From assembly GCA_025358575.1 (NCBI GenBank), contig JANYJA010000134.1, positions 50,831-114,830 on the forward strand: a DNA stretch of 64,000 bases, written 5' to 3'. The notes beneath the pieces were generated by a model. It searched no databases and was not told the DNA's origin. It saw nothing but the letters and a program-made list of their open reading frames with translations. Shown here one piece after another: positions 46,198-54,759 of this stretch. The DNA comes from Terriglobia bacterium (GTDB lineage: Bacteria > Acidobacteriota > Terriglobia > Bryobacterales > Bryobacteraceae). How positions within the stretch are numbered: position 1 is the stretch's first letter; every line of letters starts with the position of its first letter. The translations under genes were made by a program, and so were the position numbers.

Positions 46198-46400
46198 ATG
46201 ACCATTGAGGGGAGAGTCGAGTTCCTGATTCAATCCGATCGAATCGCATGATCGGCAGATAGGCGAGAATGCTGGCTTTATTCCGCAAATACGCGGAGTA
46301 TCGCGGATCTTGCGCGCAGCGTTGCCGACTGGCGCGTGTGAACAATGAGGATGGGCAGTCGATCCGCGCTCTGGCTCGGAAGAAGGCGGCAGGTGAACTG
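46198..46400 (+). pseudogene. Possible decayed small coiled-coil protein
   Basis: ATG at 46198 reads TIEGRVEFLIQS and stops after five more codons; one frame over, IESHDRQIGENA continues, and farther right NNEDGQSIRALAR is seen. These pieces resemble a common short coiled-coil protein of acidobacteria, but the match is from memory and the remainder is unreadable. Without a comparison this stays weak. Confidence 0.25.
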
Positions 46401-46554
46401 TCCGCACCAAAGTTCGCTCACTCAGCGGCGTGTTGACGAGTTCACTGCGCGTTAAGCGTGCGGGCGGGGCGCTGCCGGTTCCCACCAAGTGCAAGACCTG
46501 TGGCACACTGTGCGACGGGATTTAGTTGAAGCCTGCCCGGCCAGGCACACCTCG

Positions 46555-46560
46555 TATAAT
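46555..46560 (+). promoter_or_regulatory. Candidate -10 element of alaS
   Basis: A perfect TATAAT lies 18 bp upstream of the GTG start of alaS, in a region free of genes. No good -35 hexamer is seen at 16-18 bp spacing, so the site is only half supported; a leader of about 12 nt would result. Just upstream is a small hairpin GCCTG/CAGGC. Confidence 0.35.
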
Positions 46561-46578
46561 TGAGGACAAAGGACATCC

Positions 46579-49215
46579 GTGACAGGCAACGAAATTCGGC
46601 AGCGTTTTCTCGACTTTTTTCAGGCGCGGGCGCATCGCATTGTGCGCAGCGGGTCGCTCGTTCCGGCCAATGACCCGACGCTGCTGTTTACTAACGCCGG
46701 CATGAACCAGTTCAAGGATGTCTTTCTTGGCGAGGAGAAGCGCGAATACAAACGTGCCACCACTTCGCAGAAGTGCGTCCGAGCGGGCGGCAAGCATAAC
46801 GACCTCGATAACGTCGGATATACGCGCCGCCATCACACCTTTTTCGAAATGCTTGGAAATTTTTCCTTCGGGGATTATTTCAAGGCGGAAGCCATAGAGT
46901 TTGCCTGGGATCTGGTCACCAAAGAGTACGGGCTGTCCAAGGACCGGCTGTACATTACGGTGTTTCGGGAGGATGACGAGGCCGAGGAGCTGTGGCAGTC
47001 GGTCGCGGGAGTTCCCAAGGAGCGCATTTTTCGGCTGGATGAGAAGGATAACTTCTGGCAAATGGGCGACACGGGGCCGTGTGGGCCGTGCTCGGAGATT
47101 CATTACGACATGGGCGTCGAAGCGGCCGAACCGGGGCGCCAACATGAACAATTTCCGCTCGATGGCGGAGGACGATTCGTCGAGATCTGGAATCTGGTGT
47201 TCATGCAGTTTGACCGCGATGCCAGCGGGGCGATGAATCCGCTGCCGCATCCGTCGATCGATACCGGCATGGGTCTCGAACGCGTGGCTGCGGTGCTGCA
47301 AGGCAAGCTTTCGAACTACGATACGGATTTGATTCTGCCGATTGTCCGCCGCGCGGCGGAGATGTTCGGCGTAATCCACGGCGACAATTTCAAGATCGAT
47401 ACCGCTCTGCGCATCAACGCGGACCATGCGCGGGCGACCGCTTTTCTGATCCACGATGGCGTGACACCATCCAATGAAGGGCGAGGATACGTGCTTCGCA
47501 AAATCATGCGTCGGGCGATGCGGAATGCGCGGCTGATTGGGCGCGAAGATCCGTATCTTTATAAACTTACTGGGTTTATCGCTGAGTTGATGCGGCCTTC
47601 GTATCCAGAGTTGATGGAAAGCGTGCCGCGCGTGGCGCGAGTGGTGAAGGACGAAGAACACCGCTACGCGACTACGTTCCTGGTGGCCGAGCGAGTGTTT
47701 CAGGACGAAGTGAAGTCGCTGACCGGAACAGTGCTGCCGGGTTCAGTTTCGTTCAAGCTATACGACAGTTACGGGCTGGCCTTGGACGAGCAGGAGGAGA
47801 TGGCCCGCGAACGCGGCATCACTCTGGACCGCGATGGTTTCGACGCCGAGATGCAGCAGCAGCGCGAACGCGCGCGGGCAAGCTGGCGGGGATCCGATAA
47901 GACAGCGGTCGCGCCCGGTTACGCCGAGTTGCTCCGGCAAGGGCGCACGAAGTTTCTCGGTTACGGCCAACTGTCGGCGAACGGACGGGTTTTGGGGCTT
48001 CTGGTGAACCGAGAACTGAGGGATCATCTCGACGCCGGAATCGAAGCGGAGTTGGTGCTTGATCAGACGCCTTTTTACGCGGAGACGGGTGGTCAAGTCG
48101 GCGACTGCGGGGCGCTCTATTCGGCATCCGGAGAAACCGTCGCAGTGGTGGAAAGCGCCTATCCGGCAGTTCCAGGCCTAACCGTGCACCGGATCAAGAC
48201 GCTCGCTCCCATCCACACCGGCGACGAGTTGCGAACTGAGGTCGACCAAATCGCGCGGCAGTCGACCATGCGAAATCATACGGCGACGCACCTGCTGCAC
48301 GCGGCGTTGCGCCAGGTGCTTGGGACCCACGTGAAGCAGGCGGGCAGTGTCGTCGAACCGCCACGGCTGCGCTTCGACTTCACCCATTATTCGGCGCTGG
48401 ACCAGTCAGAAATTCTCGAAATCGAGCGCATCGTGAATGAGCAGATCCGCGCCAACGCGGGCGTCACCACGGATGTTCTTCCGATCGAGCAGGCCCTATC
48501 TACCGGGGCCATGGCGCTGTTCGGGGAGAAATACGGCGATCAGGTGCGGGTAGTCTCAATCCCGGGCTTCAGCAAGGAACTCTGTGGTGGCACGCATGTG
48601 AATCGGGCCGGCGATATCGGCGTTTTCAAAATTGCGAACGAGGGCAGCATTTCCGCTGGAGTTCGCCGCATCGAGGCGATCACGGGGGATGCCGCGGTGC
48701 AGCAATACCAGAGCGCGACGGATTCGCTGCATCGAATCGCGCAGATGATCCGCATCTCCGAGCCCGGACTGGTAGAGCAAGTGGAACGCGTGCTGGCGAA
48801 TCAGCGCTCGCTTGAAAAGCAGGTGGACCAGCTCAAGCAGAAACTGGCGCAATCGGCGGCGGCGGGCCTTGAAGCGCAGGCGAGATCCGTAAACGGCGCG
48901 AAGGTTCTGGCGGCGCGCGTCGACGGCATGGACCGGCAGCAGCTCCGGTCGCTGGCGGATTCGCTGCGCAACAAGTGGAAGTCGGCCGTGATTGTGCTGG
49001 CGTCGGCAGAAGATGGTGCGGTGTCCATCGTCTCGGCGGTCACGAAGGACCTAACGGCGAAGGTCCAAGCTGGCAAACTGGTGGGTTCCGTGGCGCAGGC
49101 GGTGGGCGGAAAGGGTGGCGGACGTCCGGATATGGCTGAAGGCGGCGGCAAGGATGCGGCTGGGCTTGGGAACGCGCTGGAGGAAGTCTACAAGTTGGTC
49201 GAGAGCCGGTTGTGA
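46579..49215 (+). CDS. alaS: Alanyl-tRNA synthetase
   Basis: An 878-residue class II synthetase charging tRNA-Ala. The N-terminal catalytic part shows LFTNAGMNQFKDVFLG, TSQKCVRAGGKHNDLDNVGY and HHTFFEMLGNFSFGDYFK; the editing domain shows RNHTATHLLHAALR and ELCGGTHVNRAGDIG with its zinc ligands; the C-Ala domain ends with GGGRPDMAEGGGKD. GTG start with AAAGGAC upstream. The next gene starts within its stop (GTGA overlap), so they are translationally coupled. Confidence 0.97.
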   Translation: MTGNEIRQRFLDFFQARAHRIVRSGSLVPANDPTLLFTNAGMNQFKDVFLGEEKREYKRATTSQKCVRAGGKHNDLDNVGYTRRHHTFFEMLGNFSFGDYFKAEAIEFAWDLVTKEYGLSKDRLYITVFREDDEAEELWQSVAGVPKERIFRLDEKDNFWQMGDTGPCGPCSEIHYDMGVEAAEPGRQHEQFPLDGGGRFVEIWNLVFMQFDRDASGAMNPLPHPSIDTGMGLERVAAVLQGKLSNYDTDLILPIVRRAAEMFGVIHGDNFKIDTALRINADHARATAFLIHDGVTPSNEGRGYVLRKIMRRAMRNARLIGREDPYLYKLTGFIAELMRPSYPELMESVPRVARVVKDEEHRYATTFLVAERVFQDEVKSLTGTVLPGSVSFKLYDSYGLALDEQEEMARERGITLDRDGFDAEMQQQRERARASWRGSDKTAVAPGYAELLRQGRTKFLGYGQLSANGRVLGLLVNRELRDHLDAGIEAELVLDQTPFYAETGGQVGDCGALYSASGETVAVVESAYPAVPGLTVHRIKTLAPIHTGDELRTEVDQIARQSTMRNHTATHLLHAALRQVLGTHVKQAGSVVEPPRLRFDFTHYSALDQSEILEIERIVNEQIRANAGVTTDVLPIEQALSTGAMALFGEKYGDQVRVVSIPGFSKELCGGTHVNRAGDIGVFKIANEGSISAGVRRIEAITGDAAVQQYQSATDSLHRIAQMIRISEPGLVEQVERVLANQRSLEKQVDQLKQKLAQSAAAGLEAQARSVNGAKVLAARVDGMDRQQLRSLADSLRNKWKSAVIVLASAEDGAVSIVSAVTKDLTAKVQAGKLVGSVAQAVGGKGGGRPDMAEGGGKDAAGLGNALEEVYKLVESRL

Positions 49216-50192
49216 CGCCGTGTGACGTAGTGATCGTTGGCGCTGGCCCTACAGGGCTCGCCTGCGGCATCGAATTGCAGCAGCGCGGCCTGAAGACCAT
49301 GCTGATCGAAAAGGGCTGCGTGGTAAATTCGCTGTACCATTACCCCACGAATATGGTGTTTTTTACAACACCGGAATTGCTCGAAATCGGCAACATTCCG
49401 ATGACGAGTTTGAACGATAAACCGAATCGCACGGAAGCGTTGAAGTATTACCGTCGCGTGGCCGACTATTTTGGCTTAAATGTTCATCAGTACGAGCGCG
49501 TGGACAAAATTTCCGGAAATGATGGCGAGTTTTCGGTCACGACCACGGATCGGCACGGGTGTGCACGAGTCTACACTGCCCGGAAGGTGGTTCTGGCCAC
49601 GGGCTATTACGATGTGCCCAACCTGCTAAACGTACCGGGCGAGGGGTTACCAAAGGTAATGCATTATTATCGCGAGGCGCATCCTTATTTTGACAATGAC
49701 GTGATTGTGGTAGGCGCAAAGAACTCCGCGGCCATCGCGGCGCTGGAGCTCTTCTGGACGGGCGCGCGCGTTACCCTGGTGCATCGCGGCAGCGAGATTT
49801 CCGAAAAGGTGAAATATTGGATTAAACCCAATATTGAAAACCGGTTGAAGAACGGAGAAGTCAAAGGCTACTTCAATTCGAGCATTGAAAGGATCGAGCG
49901 GGAGTCGGTGTCTTTGAATACGCCCGACGGGCAAGTTTCATTGCGGAATGACTTCGTGTTCGCATTGGTAGGCTACAGCCCGGACTGGGAATTCCTAAAC
50001 GCAACCGGGATTACGCTCGACCCCAAAAGCTTGCGGCCACGTACTGATTCACAAACGCTAGAGAGTGAAAGAAAAGGCGTGTACTTGGCGGGAGTTATTG
50101 TTGCCGGGATGCACACCAATGAGATTTTTATTGAGAATGGGCGCTTCCACGGCAAGCTGATTGCGCAATCCATCGCATCCCGGCTGGCGTAG
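49212..50192 (+). CDS. ypdA: YpdA-like (bacillithiol disulfide reductase-type) flavoprotein
   Basis: A 326-residue FAD/NADPH enzyme of the YpdA group, known in Firmicutes to reduce bacillithiol disulfide. It has CDVVIVGAGPTGLACGIELQ (FAD site), VNSLYHYPTNMVFFTTPELL, VLATGYYDVPNLLNVPGE, the second site DVIVVGAKNSAAIAALELFW and VYLAGVIVAGMHTNEIFIEN near the end. It lacks the C-x-x-C of thioredoxin reductases, as is usual in YpdA. GTG start overlaps the alaS stop by 4 bp. Bacillithiol biosynthesis genes are not in this window; its thiol partner is therefore inferred. Confidence 0.82.
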   Translation: MTPCDVVIVGAGPTGLACGIELQQRGLKTMLIEKGCVVNSLYHYPTNMVFFTTPELLEIGNIPMTSLNDKPNRTEALKYYRRVADYFGLNVHQYERVDKISGNDGEFSVTTTDRHGCARVYTARKVVLATGYYDVPNLLNVPGEGLPKVMHYYREAHPYFDNDVIVVGAKNSAAIAALELFWTGARVTLVHRGSEISEKVKYWIKPNIENRLKNGEVKGYFNSSIERIERESVSLNTPDGQVSLRNDFVFALVGYSPDWEFLNATGITLDPKSLRPRTDSQTLESERKGVYLAGVIVAGMHTNEIFIENGRFHGKLIAQSIASRLA

Positions 50193-50209
50193 TACCTAGT
50201 GGGCTTGAA

Positions 50210-50298
50210 TTAAGAAGCCTTTACATTGTGTTTCCTTCCTGGTTATTGAATTGCAGTAACGGAATCCAGATAGGCTTCACAAGTATCTATGTAAAGGC
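50210..50298 (+). promoter_or_regulatory. Long-range inverted repeat in the leader of the zinc-ribbon gene
   Basis: GCCTTTACAT (50217-50226) is perfectly complementary to ATGTAAAGGC (50289-50298), closing a 62-nt interior just before the GGGAGAG ribosome site of the gene at 50314. A competing smaller hairpin is possible with GGCTT (50212-50216) and AAGCC (50215-50219 region), and the interior also has GGCTTC. It may be a structured mRNA leader or an overlapping terminator of ypdA. No known riboswitch class was recognised. Confidence 0.4.
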
Positions 50299-50313
50299 GG
50301 GAGAGAAAATTTT

Positions 50314-50553
50314 ATGATCGACTCATTTCTGAATTCACTTTTTGGTTGCAGTCACAAACGCACCAGCTTTCCGATCACACCGGCGAAGAAGTCCGGTTTT
50401 TCTAGCGGCACGGCGAAAGGCACGTATGTTGTGTGTCTTGATTGTGGCAAAGAATTTGGCTACGACTGGCAGGGCATGCGGGTTGGTGATGCGGTTCCAG
50501 CATTCACCAGCGTCGCGCATGGGACGGAAACTTTGTCAACTGTAAATCGCTAA
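50314..50553 (+). CDS. Small zinc-ribbon-like protein
   Basis: A 79-residue soluble protein with FGCSHKRTSFPI near the start and VVCLDCGKEFGYDWQGM at about 43-59, so C-x-H plus C-x-x-C could bind one zinc. Such small ribbon proteins are frequent in acidobacteria and have no assigned role. Ribosome site GGGAGAG lies 9 bp upstream of the ATG. The following PspC-type gene is 53 bp away on the same strand. Confidence 0.6.
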   Translation: MIDSFLNSLFGCSHKRTSFPITPAKKSGFSSGTAKGTYVVCLDCGKEFGYDWQGMRVGDAVPAFTSVAHGTETLSTVNR

Positions 50554-50582
50554 CGAACGAACTTTCGATTTCGAGAGTGCGT

Positions 50583-50606
50583 AATCTATCATGGAGACGA
50601 TAGATT
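50583..50606 (+). promoter_or_regulatory. Hairpin presenting the ribosome-binding site of the PspC gene
   Basis: AATCTATC - ATGGAGAC - GATAGATT forms a perfect 8-bp stem whose 8-nt loop contains the only Shine-Dalgarno (GGAG), and the stem ends directly at the ATG of the next gene. Folding would place the site in the loop and block or stage ribosome entry. Confidence 0.5.
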
Positions 50607-50930
50607 ATGTTTTGCACCCGTTGTGGCGTCGCGTTGTCGCAAGAAGATAGCTTTTGTGCCAAGTGCGGCCAGTCCACCGTTGCTCCTGTTGCGGCACCCA
50701 TTTACCGATCGCCGCGTCCTTTGACGCGATTGATGGATCAGAAGAAAATTGCGGGAGTTTGCGCGGGGTTTGCGCGTTACTTTGATTGCGATATCACTTT
50801 GATGAGAGTGATGTGGCTTATAATCGCCTTCGGAACAGGGATCGGTTTCGTCGGTTATGTCGTCGCATGGATTGCCATGCCCAAAGAATACGCGAGCGAC
50901 GCGAGAGACGTAAATCTTCGCACTGCTTGA
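50607..50930 (+). CDS. Zinc-ribbon plus PspC-domain membrane protein
   Basis: A 107-residue protein: an N-terminal zinc ribbon (FCTRCG at 2-7 and FCAKCG at 17-22), a linker, then a PspC domain with LMDQKKIAGVCAGFARYFDC and D-I-T-L-M-R-V-M-W, and one or two helices (about 68-92, LIIAFGTGIGFVGYVVAWI). PspC proteins take part in envelope-stress sensing and toxin-antitoxin-like membrane control. No pspA or pspB is nearby. Its start codon follows the hairpin described at 50583-50606. Confidence 0.82.
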   Translation: MFCTRCGVALSQEDSFCAKCGQSTVAPVAAPIYRSPRPLTRLMDQKKIAGVCAGFARYFDCDITLMRVMWLIIAFGTGIGFVGYVVAWIAMPKEYASDARDVNLRTA

Positions 50931-50970
50931 CGATTGAGGGGAGCGGTTAAACCCGTCCCCAAGGTCGCCG

Positions 50971-51285
50971 TTAGTGCTTCTTGTCGTAGATCTGTTCGCT
51001 TACCTTATTCTGCTGCCGATTAATTTTGGCTTTCTGCCTCGCGGTGAGTGGGCCTCCATTGACTGCTCGATCGCGCGCCACTTCACGATTGATCTTGGCT
51101 TCTTTGTGTGCCAGGCCCTCGGCTTGGCCGGGCGTTAGGCTGCCGGATTTCACGCCTTGAGCGATCCGCGCTTGCCGGCGTTCTTTACGGTTTTTCACTT
51201 TGCCTTCCACAACGGCGTCTTGGGCAACCATTGCGGGCACGGTCATTGCGCAGAACAGAGCGGCTGCGAGTAAATTTCGTTTCAT
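50971..51285 (-). CDS. Small secreted basic protein
   Basis: A 104-residue protein with a clear signal peptide (LLAAALFCAMTVPAMVAQ) and a charged helical mature part. Two similar segments are seen: SGSLTPGQAEGLAHKEAKIN and GGPLTARQKAKINRQQN, a short internal repeat of the form G-x-L-T-x-x-Q-x-x. This repeat occurs in small periplasmic proteins of acidobacteria with no known function. It is convergent with the PspC gene. Confidence 0.65.
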   Translation of the reverse strand: MKRNLLAAALFCAMTVPAMVAQDAVVEGKVKNRKERRQARIAQGVKSGSLTPGQAEGLAHKEAKINREVARDRAVNGGPLTARQKAKINRQQNKVSEQIYDKKH

Positions 51286-51405
51286 GGCTTTTCCTTTGGC
51301 GGTGGTAGAGATAACTATAGTCGACGAGTTGAAGAGATGCGAAGCGGGTCCAAAATCGGGTTGCGCTCTCTTCGGCCGTCATGGGCCATAGCCTACCATG
51401 AACAA

Positions 51406-51624
51406 ATGGAGATTGATCCGGAGTTTGCTCGCAAGGCGCTTCAGGCGGGTTTGGAAAAGTATCCGCGGTTTGCCGAAAACGGGCCGAGGCTGGCCGCTCG
51501 GGCTCTCTTTCAAGGCCACACATACATCTTGGAATACGATCGGCAGCCAGCGCGCGACGATCCCGACGCATGGGAGTTCCAGAACGCTGTCGTAAAGGGC
51601 TACCGCCAACTTGTTGGAGTTTAA
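51406..51624 (+). CDS. Small protein of unknown function
   Basis: A 72-residue frame starting MEIDPEFARKALQAGLEKYP. It looks like a helical protein with AARALFQGHTYILEYDRQPA in the middle. An upstream start at 51337 would add an unconvincing segment. No good ribosome site was seen, and no family is known to me; codon pattern and absence of any competing frame are the only support. Confidence 0.4.
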   Translation: MEIDPEFARKALQAGLEKYPRFAENGPRLAARALFQGHTYILEYDRQPARDDPDAWEFQNAVVKGYRQLVGV

Positions 51625-51655
51625 CGACAGCCGCCGCGCGTGTTCTAACCCGGCC

Positions 51656-51898
51656 TTACTTGGAGCCGTCTCGATCGGCTTCAGCCTTTCGCTTTAGATC
51701 CTTCGCTTCGCGCTTGATCGCTTCGGCAGCCCTTTTGGCATCTTTTTTGGCCTCGTTCGCGGCCTCGTGCAGAGCCGGTTGGACCTTGCGCCGCGCTTCG
51801 TCCATATCCCGTTCGGCTTTGCGTTGGTCAGCCGGCGAGCACGCAATGCCCGTGAGTCCAACGAAGATTGCGATTAAAAGCCCTAAGCGGACAGTCAT
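51656..51898 (-). CDS. Small lipoprotein-like helical protein
   Basis: An 80-residue protein: a signal segment ([17 protein letters not shown]) ending at Cys20, resembling a lipobox but with Gly at -3, then a highly charged Ala/Lys/Glu helix (about 25-78) typical of small envelope coiled-coil proteins. No function is assigned. It is divergent from msrA across 42 bp. Confidence 0.6.
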   Translation of the reverse strand: MTVRLGLLIAIFVGLTGIACSPADQRKAERDMDEARRKVQPALHEAANEAKKDAKRAAEAIKREAKDLKRKAEADRDGSK

Positions 51899-51940
51899 GA
51901 AGTCACTCCTGTTTCTATACTAGTGGAAGGAGCGATTTAC

Positions 51941-52414
51941 ATGGAAAAAGCGACATTCGCAGCGGGCTGTTTCTGGGGCGTTGAGGCGGAGTTCCGAAAC
52001 GTGCCTGGAGTGATCTCGACCAAAGTCGGATACAGCGGCGGGAAGCTCGTGAATCCAACCTATAAGGACGTTTGCTCGGGGCGTACCGGTCACGCGGAGG
52101 CTGTAGAGGTTACATTCGACCCCGCCAAGGTGTCGTATGATCGACTGCTTCAGGTTTTTTGGGAAAATCATGACCCGACCACTCTGAACCGGCAGGGTCC
52201 GGATGTCGGCACTCAGTACCGTTCGGCGATTTACTTCCACAACCCGGAGCAAGAGGCAGCGGCGCGGGCATCGAAGGCGGATCTCGAAGCGGCTGGAAAA
52301 TTTCGCAAGCCGATCGTCACTGAGATTACCGAGGGTTCGGAGTTTTTCGACGCTGAAGATTATCATCAGCAGTATCTGGAAAAGCGCGGGCTGGCTCACT
52401 GTTCGATTAAGTAG
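51941..52414 (+). CDS. msrA: Peptide methionine sulfoxide reductase A
   Basis: Repairs methionine-S-sulfoxide in proteins. The 157-residue protein begins [17 protein letters not shown], with the catalytic Cys in G-C-F-W-G, and includes [35 protein letters not shown] and the resolving C-terminal region with AHCSIK. The start at 51941 follows GGAAGGAG by 8 bp; a start 18 bp earlier lies in this ribosome site and was rejected. Confidence 0.95.
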   Translation: MEKATFAAGCFWGVEAEFRNVPGVISTKVGYSGGKLVNPTYKDVCSGRTGHAEAVEVTFDPAKVSYDRLLQVFWENHDPTTLNRQGPDVGTQYRSAIYFHNPEQEAAARASKADLEAAGKFRKPIVTEITEGSEFFDAEDYHQQYLEKRGLAHCSIK

Positions 52415-52440
52415 AGCTGCATCAATAAAACCGGGAGCGC

Positions 52441-53070
52441 GTGAAGGTCCTACTTCGACATTTAGCTCTATTTTTTGCATCGCTTGGCGGCTTCGGGCTT
52501 CTTTTTCTGGGCGTCCTGGACTCCTCCTTTTTGTTCCTTCCGTTGGGTAACGACCTACTCATCATTGCGCTGGCCGCCCGGCACCATGAGCGCATGCTCT
52601 ATTACGCTGGCATGGCGACGCTCGGGTCAGTGATCGGATGCTTCTTAACGGACTGGGTATGCCGCAAGGGCGGCGAGGAGGGTCTCAAGAAGCGGCTATC
52701 ACCGCGGCAACTGAAGTTCGTGAAGGGTAAGGTCGAGAAGCGCGGTGGCTTCGCGCTCGCGGTGGCCTCCATCTTGCCGCCGCCGTTTCCCTTCACCCCG
52801 TTCGTGATAGCGGCGGCGGCGATGCAGTTCCCACGCCGGAAGCTGCTAAGCGTGATAGCTGTGAGCCGCCTGGTTCGGTTCTGTATTGAGGCAACATTGG
52901 CCGTGGTATTCGGGCGCAAAATTCTGCACTTGATGGAATCGCCGTTGGTCCAAGACTCCATGATCGTGCTAGTGATAGTCTCGATCGTCGGCAGTGTTTG
53001 GTCGGTCTGGGGCTGGTTGCGGAAGGGTGAGAGTAAAGCGGTCAATTCCAAGCCGGTAACGGACGCGTAA
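52441..53070 (+). CDS. VTT/DedA-type membrane protein
   Basis: A 209-residue protein with about five helices of the VTT (SNARE-associated/DedA-like) family. It shows FLGVLDSSFLFLPLGNDLLI, the conserved re-entrant loop with E/D and P, GCFLTDWVCRKGGEEGLK, and PPPFPFTPFVIAAAAMQFP. These proteins are thought to move lipids or act as transporters across the cytoplasmic membrane. GTG start, 26 bp after msrA. Resembles the YqaA subgroup. Confidence 0.75.
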   Translation: MKVLLRHLALFFASLGGFGLLFLGVLDSSFLFLPLGNDLLIIALAARHHERMLYYAGMATLGSVIGCFLTDWVCRKGGEEGLKKRLSPRQLKFVKGKVEKRGGFALAVASILPPPFPFTPFVIAAAAMQFPRRKLLSVIAVSRLVRFCIEATLAVVFGRKILHLMESPLVQDSMIVLVIVSIVGSVWSVWGWLRKGESKAVNSKPVTDA

Positions 53071-53093
53071 CAACCGTACTGTAGAATGACGGC

Positions 53094-53933
53094 TTGACCC
53101 CAGAGCCGGAATCGCCGCCGCCGCAACGAATTTCCGTAATTGTAATATCTCGCAACTGCATTTCACACTTGCGCCGATGCTTGGATCGATTGGGCCGCGG
53201 GCATGAGGTTATTGTTGTGGATAACGGCTCGACCGACGGGAGTGCCGACCTGGAATCGAGCTACCCTGATGTTCGTTTCATCCGCGTGCCGCGCAATTTT
53301 GGGCGCACCAAGGCTTTGAACTTGGGAATCCGCAGCGCGGAGGGCGAATTCGTGCTGTTTCTTCACGCCGATGTCGAGATCGCGCCGGACGCGGTGACTC
53401 AGCTTGCCTCGGTGCTGGAGAATCGCTCGGAAGTCGGGGCGGTTGCTCCCTTGCTTGTAAATGAGGACGGACATCCGGAGCCCCAGGTGACGGCGATGCC
53501 CAAACCGTCGGCCCCGCATCCCGCGTGGGAGCCGAGCGGCCAGGCGGAGGCTGATTGCGTCAGCGGTGCGGCCCTGATGGTTCGGAGCTTTTTCCTAAAA
53601 GCGCTCCGGCAAATCGATGAGCGCTATGGGGACTACGGCGGCGACCTGGAGCTATGCGCGCAGATGCGCAGAGCGGGGAAGAAAATCCTGGTATTGTCTT
53701 CGGCTCGCGCCGTGCATCATCCAGGAGTCGCAGAAACCACGGGTTCGCAGGCGGCGGCCGACCGCGCGATCGGTACCGCCGTCTACCTGGGTAAGCATTT
53801 CGGGTTTCTCACAGGCCTTCGAAGCCGCATCTCGAGCACGCTGGGCGCACTATTTGGCTTCCGCCTGGGCGAAGTGCGGCTGCTGCTCGCCAATCAGAAG
53901 GTAGACGGAAATCAGAAAAACGCAGGCAAATAG
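53094..53933 (+). CDS. Family 2 glycosyltransferase
   Basis: A 279-residue GT-A enzyme. ISVIVISRNCISHLRRCL and VIVVDNGSTDGSADL give the nucleotide-sugar site, FVLFLHADVEIAPD contains the D-x-D metal motif (H-A-D-V-E form), and SGAALMVRSFFLKAL with DLELCAQMRRAG matches the rhamnosyltransferase-like (WcaA/RfbF) subgroup. The start is TTG, 23 bp after the preceding stop; no ATG is available before the catalytic domain. It probably transfers a sugar to a cell-surface glycan; the acceptor is unknown. Confidence 0.82.
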   Translation: MTPEPESPPPQRISVIVISRNCISHLRRCLDRLGRGHEVIVVDNGSTDGSADLESSYPDVRFIRVPRNFGRTKALNLGIRSAEGEFVLFLHADVEIAPDAVTQLASVLENRSEVGAVAPLLVNEDGHPEPQVTAMPKPSAPHPAWEPSGQAEADCVSGAALMVRSFFLKALRQIDERYGDYGGDLELCAQMRRAGKKILVLSSARAVHHPGVAETTGSQAAADRAIGTAVYLGKHFGFLTGLRSRISSTLGALFGFRLGEVRLLLANQKVDGNQKNAGK

Positions 53934-53936
53934 GGG

Positions 53937-54296
53937 CTACTTGAAAGCCAACATGCGGACGCCGATCACCAGCAGAAACACCGCATACAGGCGCTTGGCC
54001 AGGACCGGATCCATGGGGATTAAAATTCGCGCGCCGAAGTAGGCGCCGACGAATAATCCGGCGGCTATAATGGCGGCGAACCGGATGTTCATGTAGCCAT
54101 TCCGGTAATATTCCATCGCGCCTAATAAACCGACGGGGGGAATGAGGGCCGCGAGTGAGGTGCCAATGGCCTCCACCTGTTTAACTTTCATCAGATACAG
54201 CAGAGCGGGAACGATGACCAGTCCGCCTCCAATGCCGAACATTCCGGCCAGCACTCCCGCGATCAGCCCGATTGCAACCAGCGTCAATATTTCCAT
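53937..54296 (-). CDS. TauE/SafE-type membrane transporter, short form
   Basis: A 119-residue protein with about four helices, half the usual size of TauE/SafE permeases (about 250), as in the single-domain forms that dimerise. It contains AGVLAGMFGIGGGLVIVPAL, the family signature, followed by AIGTSLAALIPPVGLLGA. It may export sulfite or another small anion. The start was set at MEILTLVAIGLIAG; the longer frame overlaps the rhodanese gene. It lies 4 bp after the rhodanese gene, so the pair likely handles sulfur compounds. Confidence 0.8.
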   Translation of the reverse strand: MEILTLVAIGLIAGVLAGMFGIGGGLVIVPALLYLMKVKQVEAIGTSLAALIPPVGLLGAMEYYRNGYMNIRFAAIIAAGLFVGAYFGARILIPMDPVLAKRLYAVFLLVIGVRMLAFK

Positions 54297-54300
54297 GAAA

Positions 54301-54639
54301 TCAGTATCGCGGAACCGAAGGGTCGATTTGAAGACTCCACTGGTCGATTCCGCCGGACATGCTCTGGCAGTTTTCGATTCCCTGCTGGCGCAGCCAGTTG
54401 GCAACGCTCAGGCTGCGCACGCCGTGGTGACAAAAGACGATGTAGCCGGAGCCGTCATCGTCCAACTCAGCGAGGTGTTGGGGCACCGTGTTCATGGGGA
54501 TCAGGCGCGAGGGCTCGATGCTGGCGATCTGGCGTTCGAATGGCTCGCGCACGTCAATCAGACGAAGCGGTTCGCCTGCGTCTAGACGGCGCTTTACGTC
54601 AGCGGGCGCGACTTCGAGCGCGAGCGGAGCCTTGGACAT
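54301..54639 (-). CDS. Rhodanese-like sulfurtransferase
   Basis: A 112-residue single-domain rhodanese. RLIDVREPFERQIASI is the conserved start of the fold and IVFCHHGVRSLSVANWLR carries the catalytic Cys in a six-residue loop (C-H-H-G-V-R), followed by SMSGGIDQW. It transfers sulfane sulfur, for example from thiosulfate. It forms a two-gene unit with the TauE/SafE-type gene downstream. Confidence 0.87.
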   Translation of the reverse strand: MSKAPLALEVAPADVKRRLDAGEPLRLIDVREPFERQIASIEPSRLIPMNTVPQHLAELDDDGSGYIVFCHHGVRSLSVANWLRQQGIENCQSMSGGIDQWSLQIDPSVPRY

Positions 54640-54759
54640 TTCGCCAGTGTAGCAGGCAACTTTGGGAGAACGATGAAACCCGAGGCCGATCCAGAACCGT
54701 CCAACCAGGGTTGTTATACTAAGGATTCAAATTAGAGAAGTCGAAATGCCCTTCCAATC

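Noticed and set aside
46522..47661. Minus-strand open frame of 379 codons
   Set aside because: Antisense to alaS, with an Arg/His-rich composition and no motif.
50193..50313. Known riboswitch upstream of the zinc-ribbon gene
   Set aside because: The inverted repeat is real, but no conserved core of any riboswitch class could be recognised.
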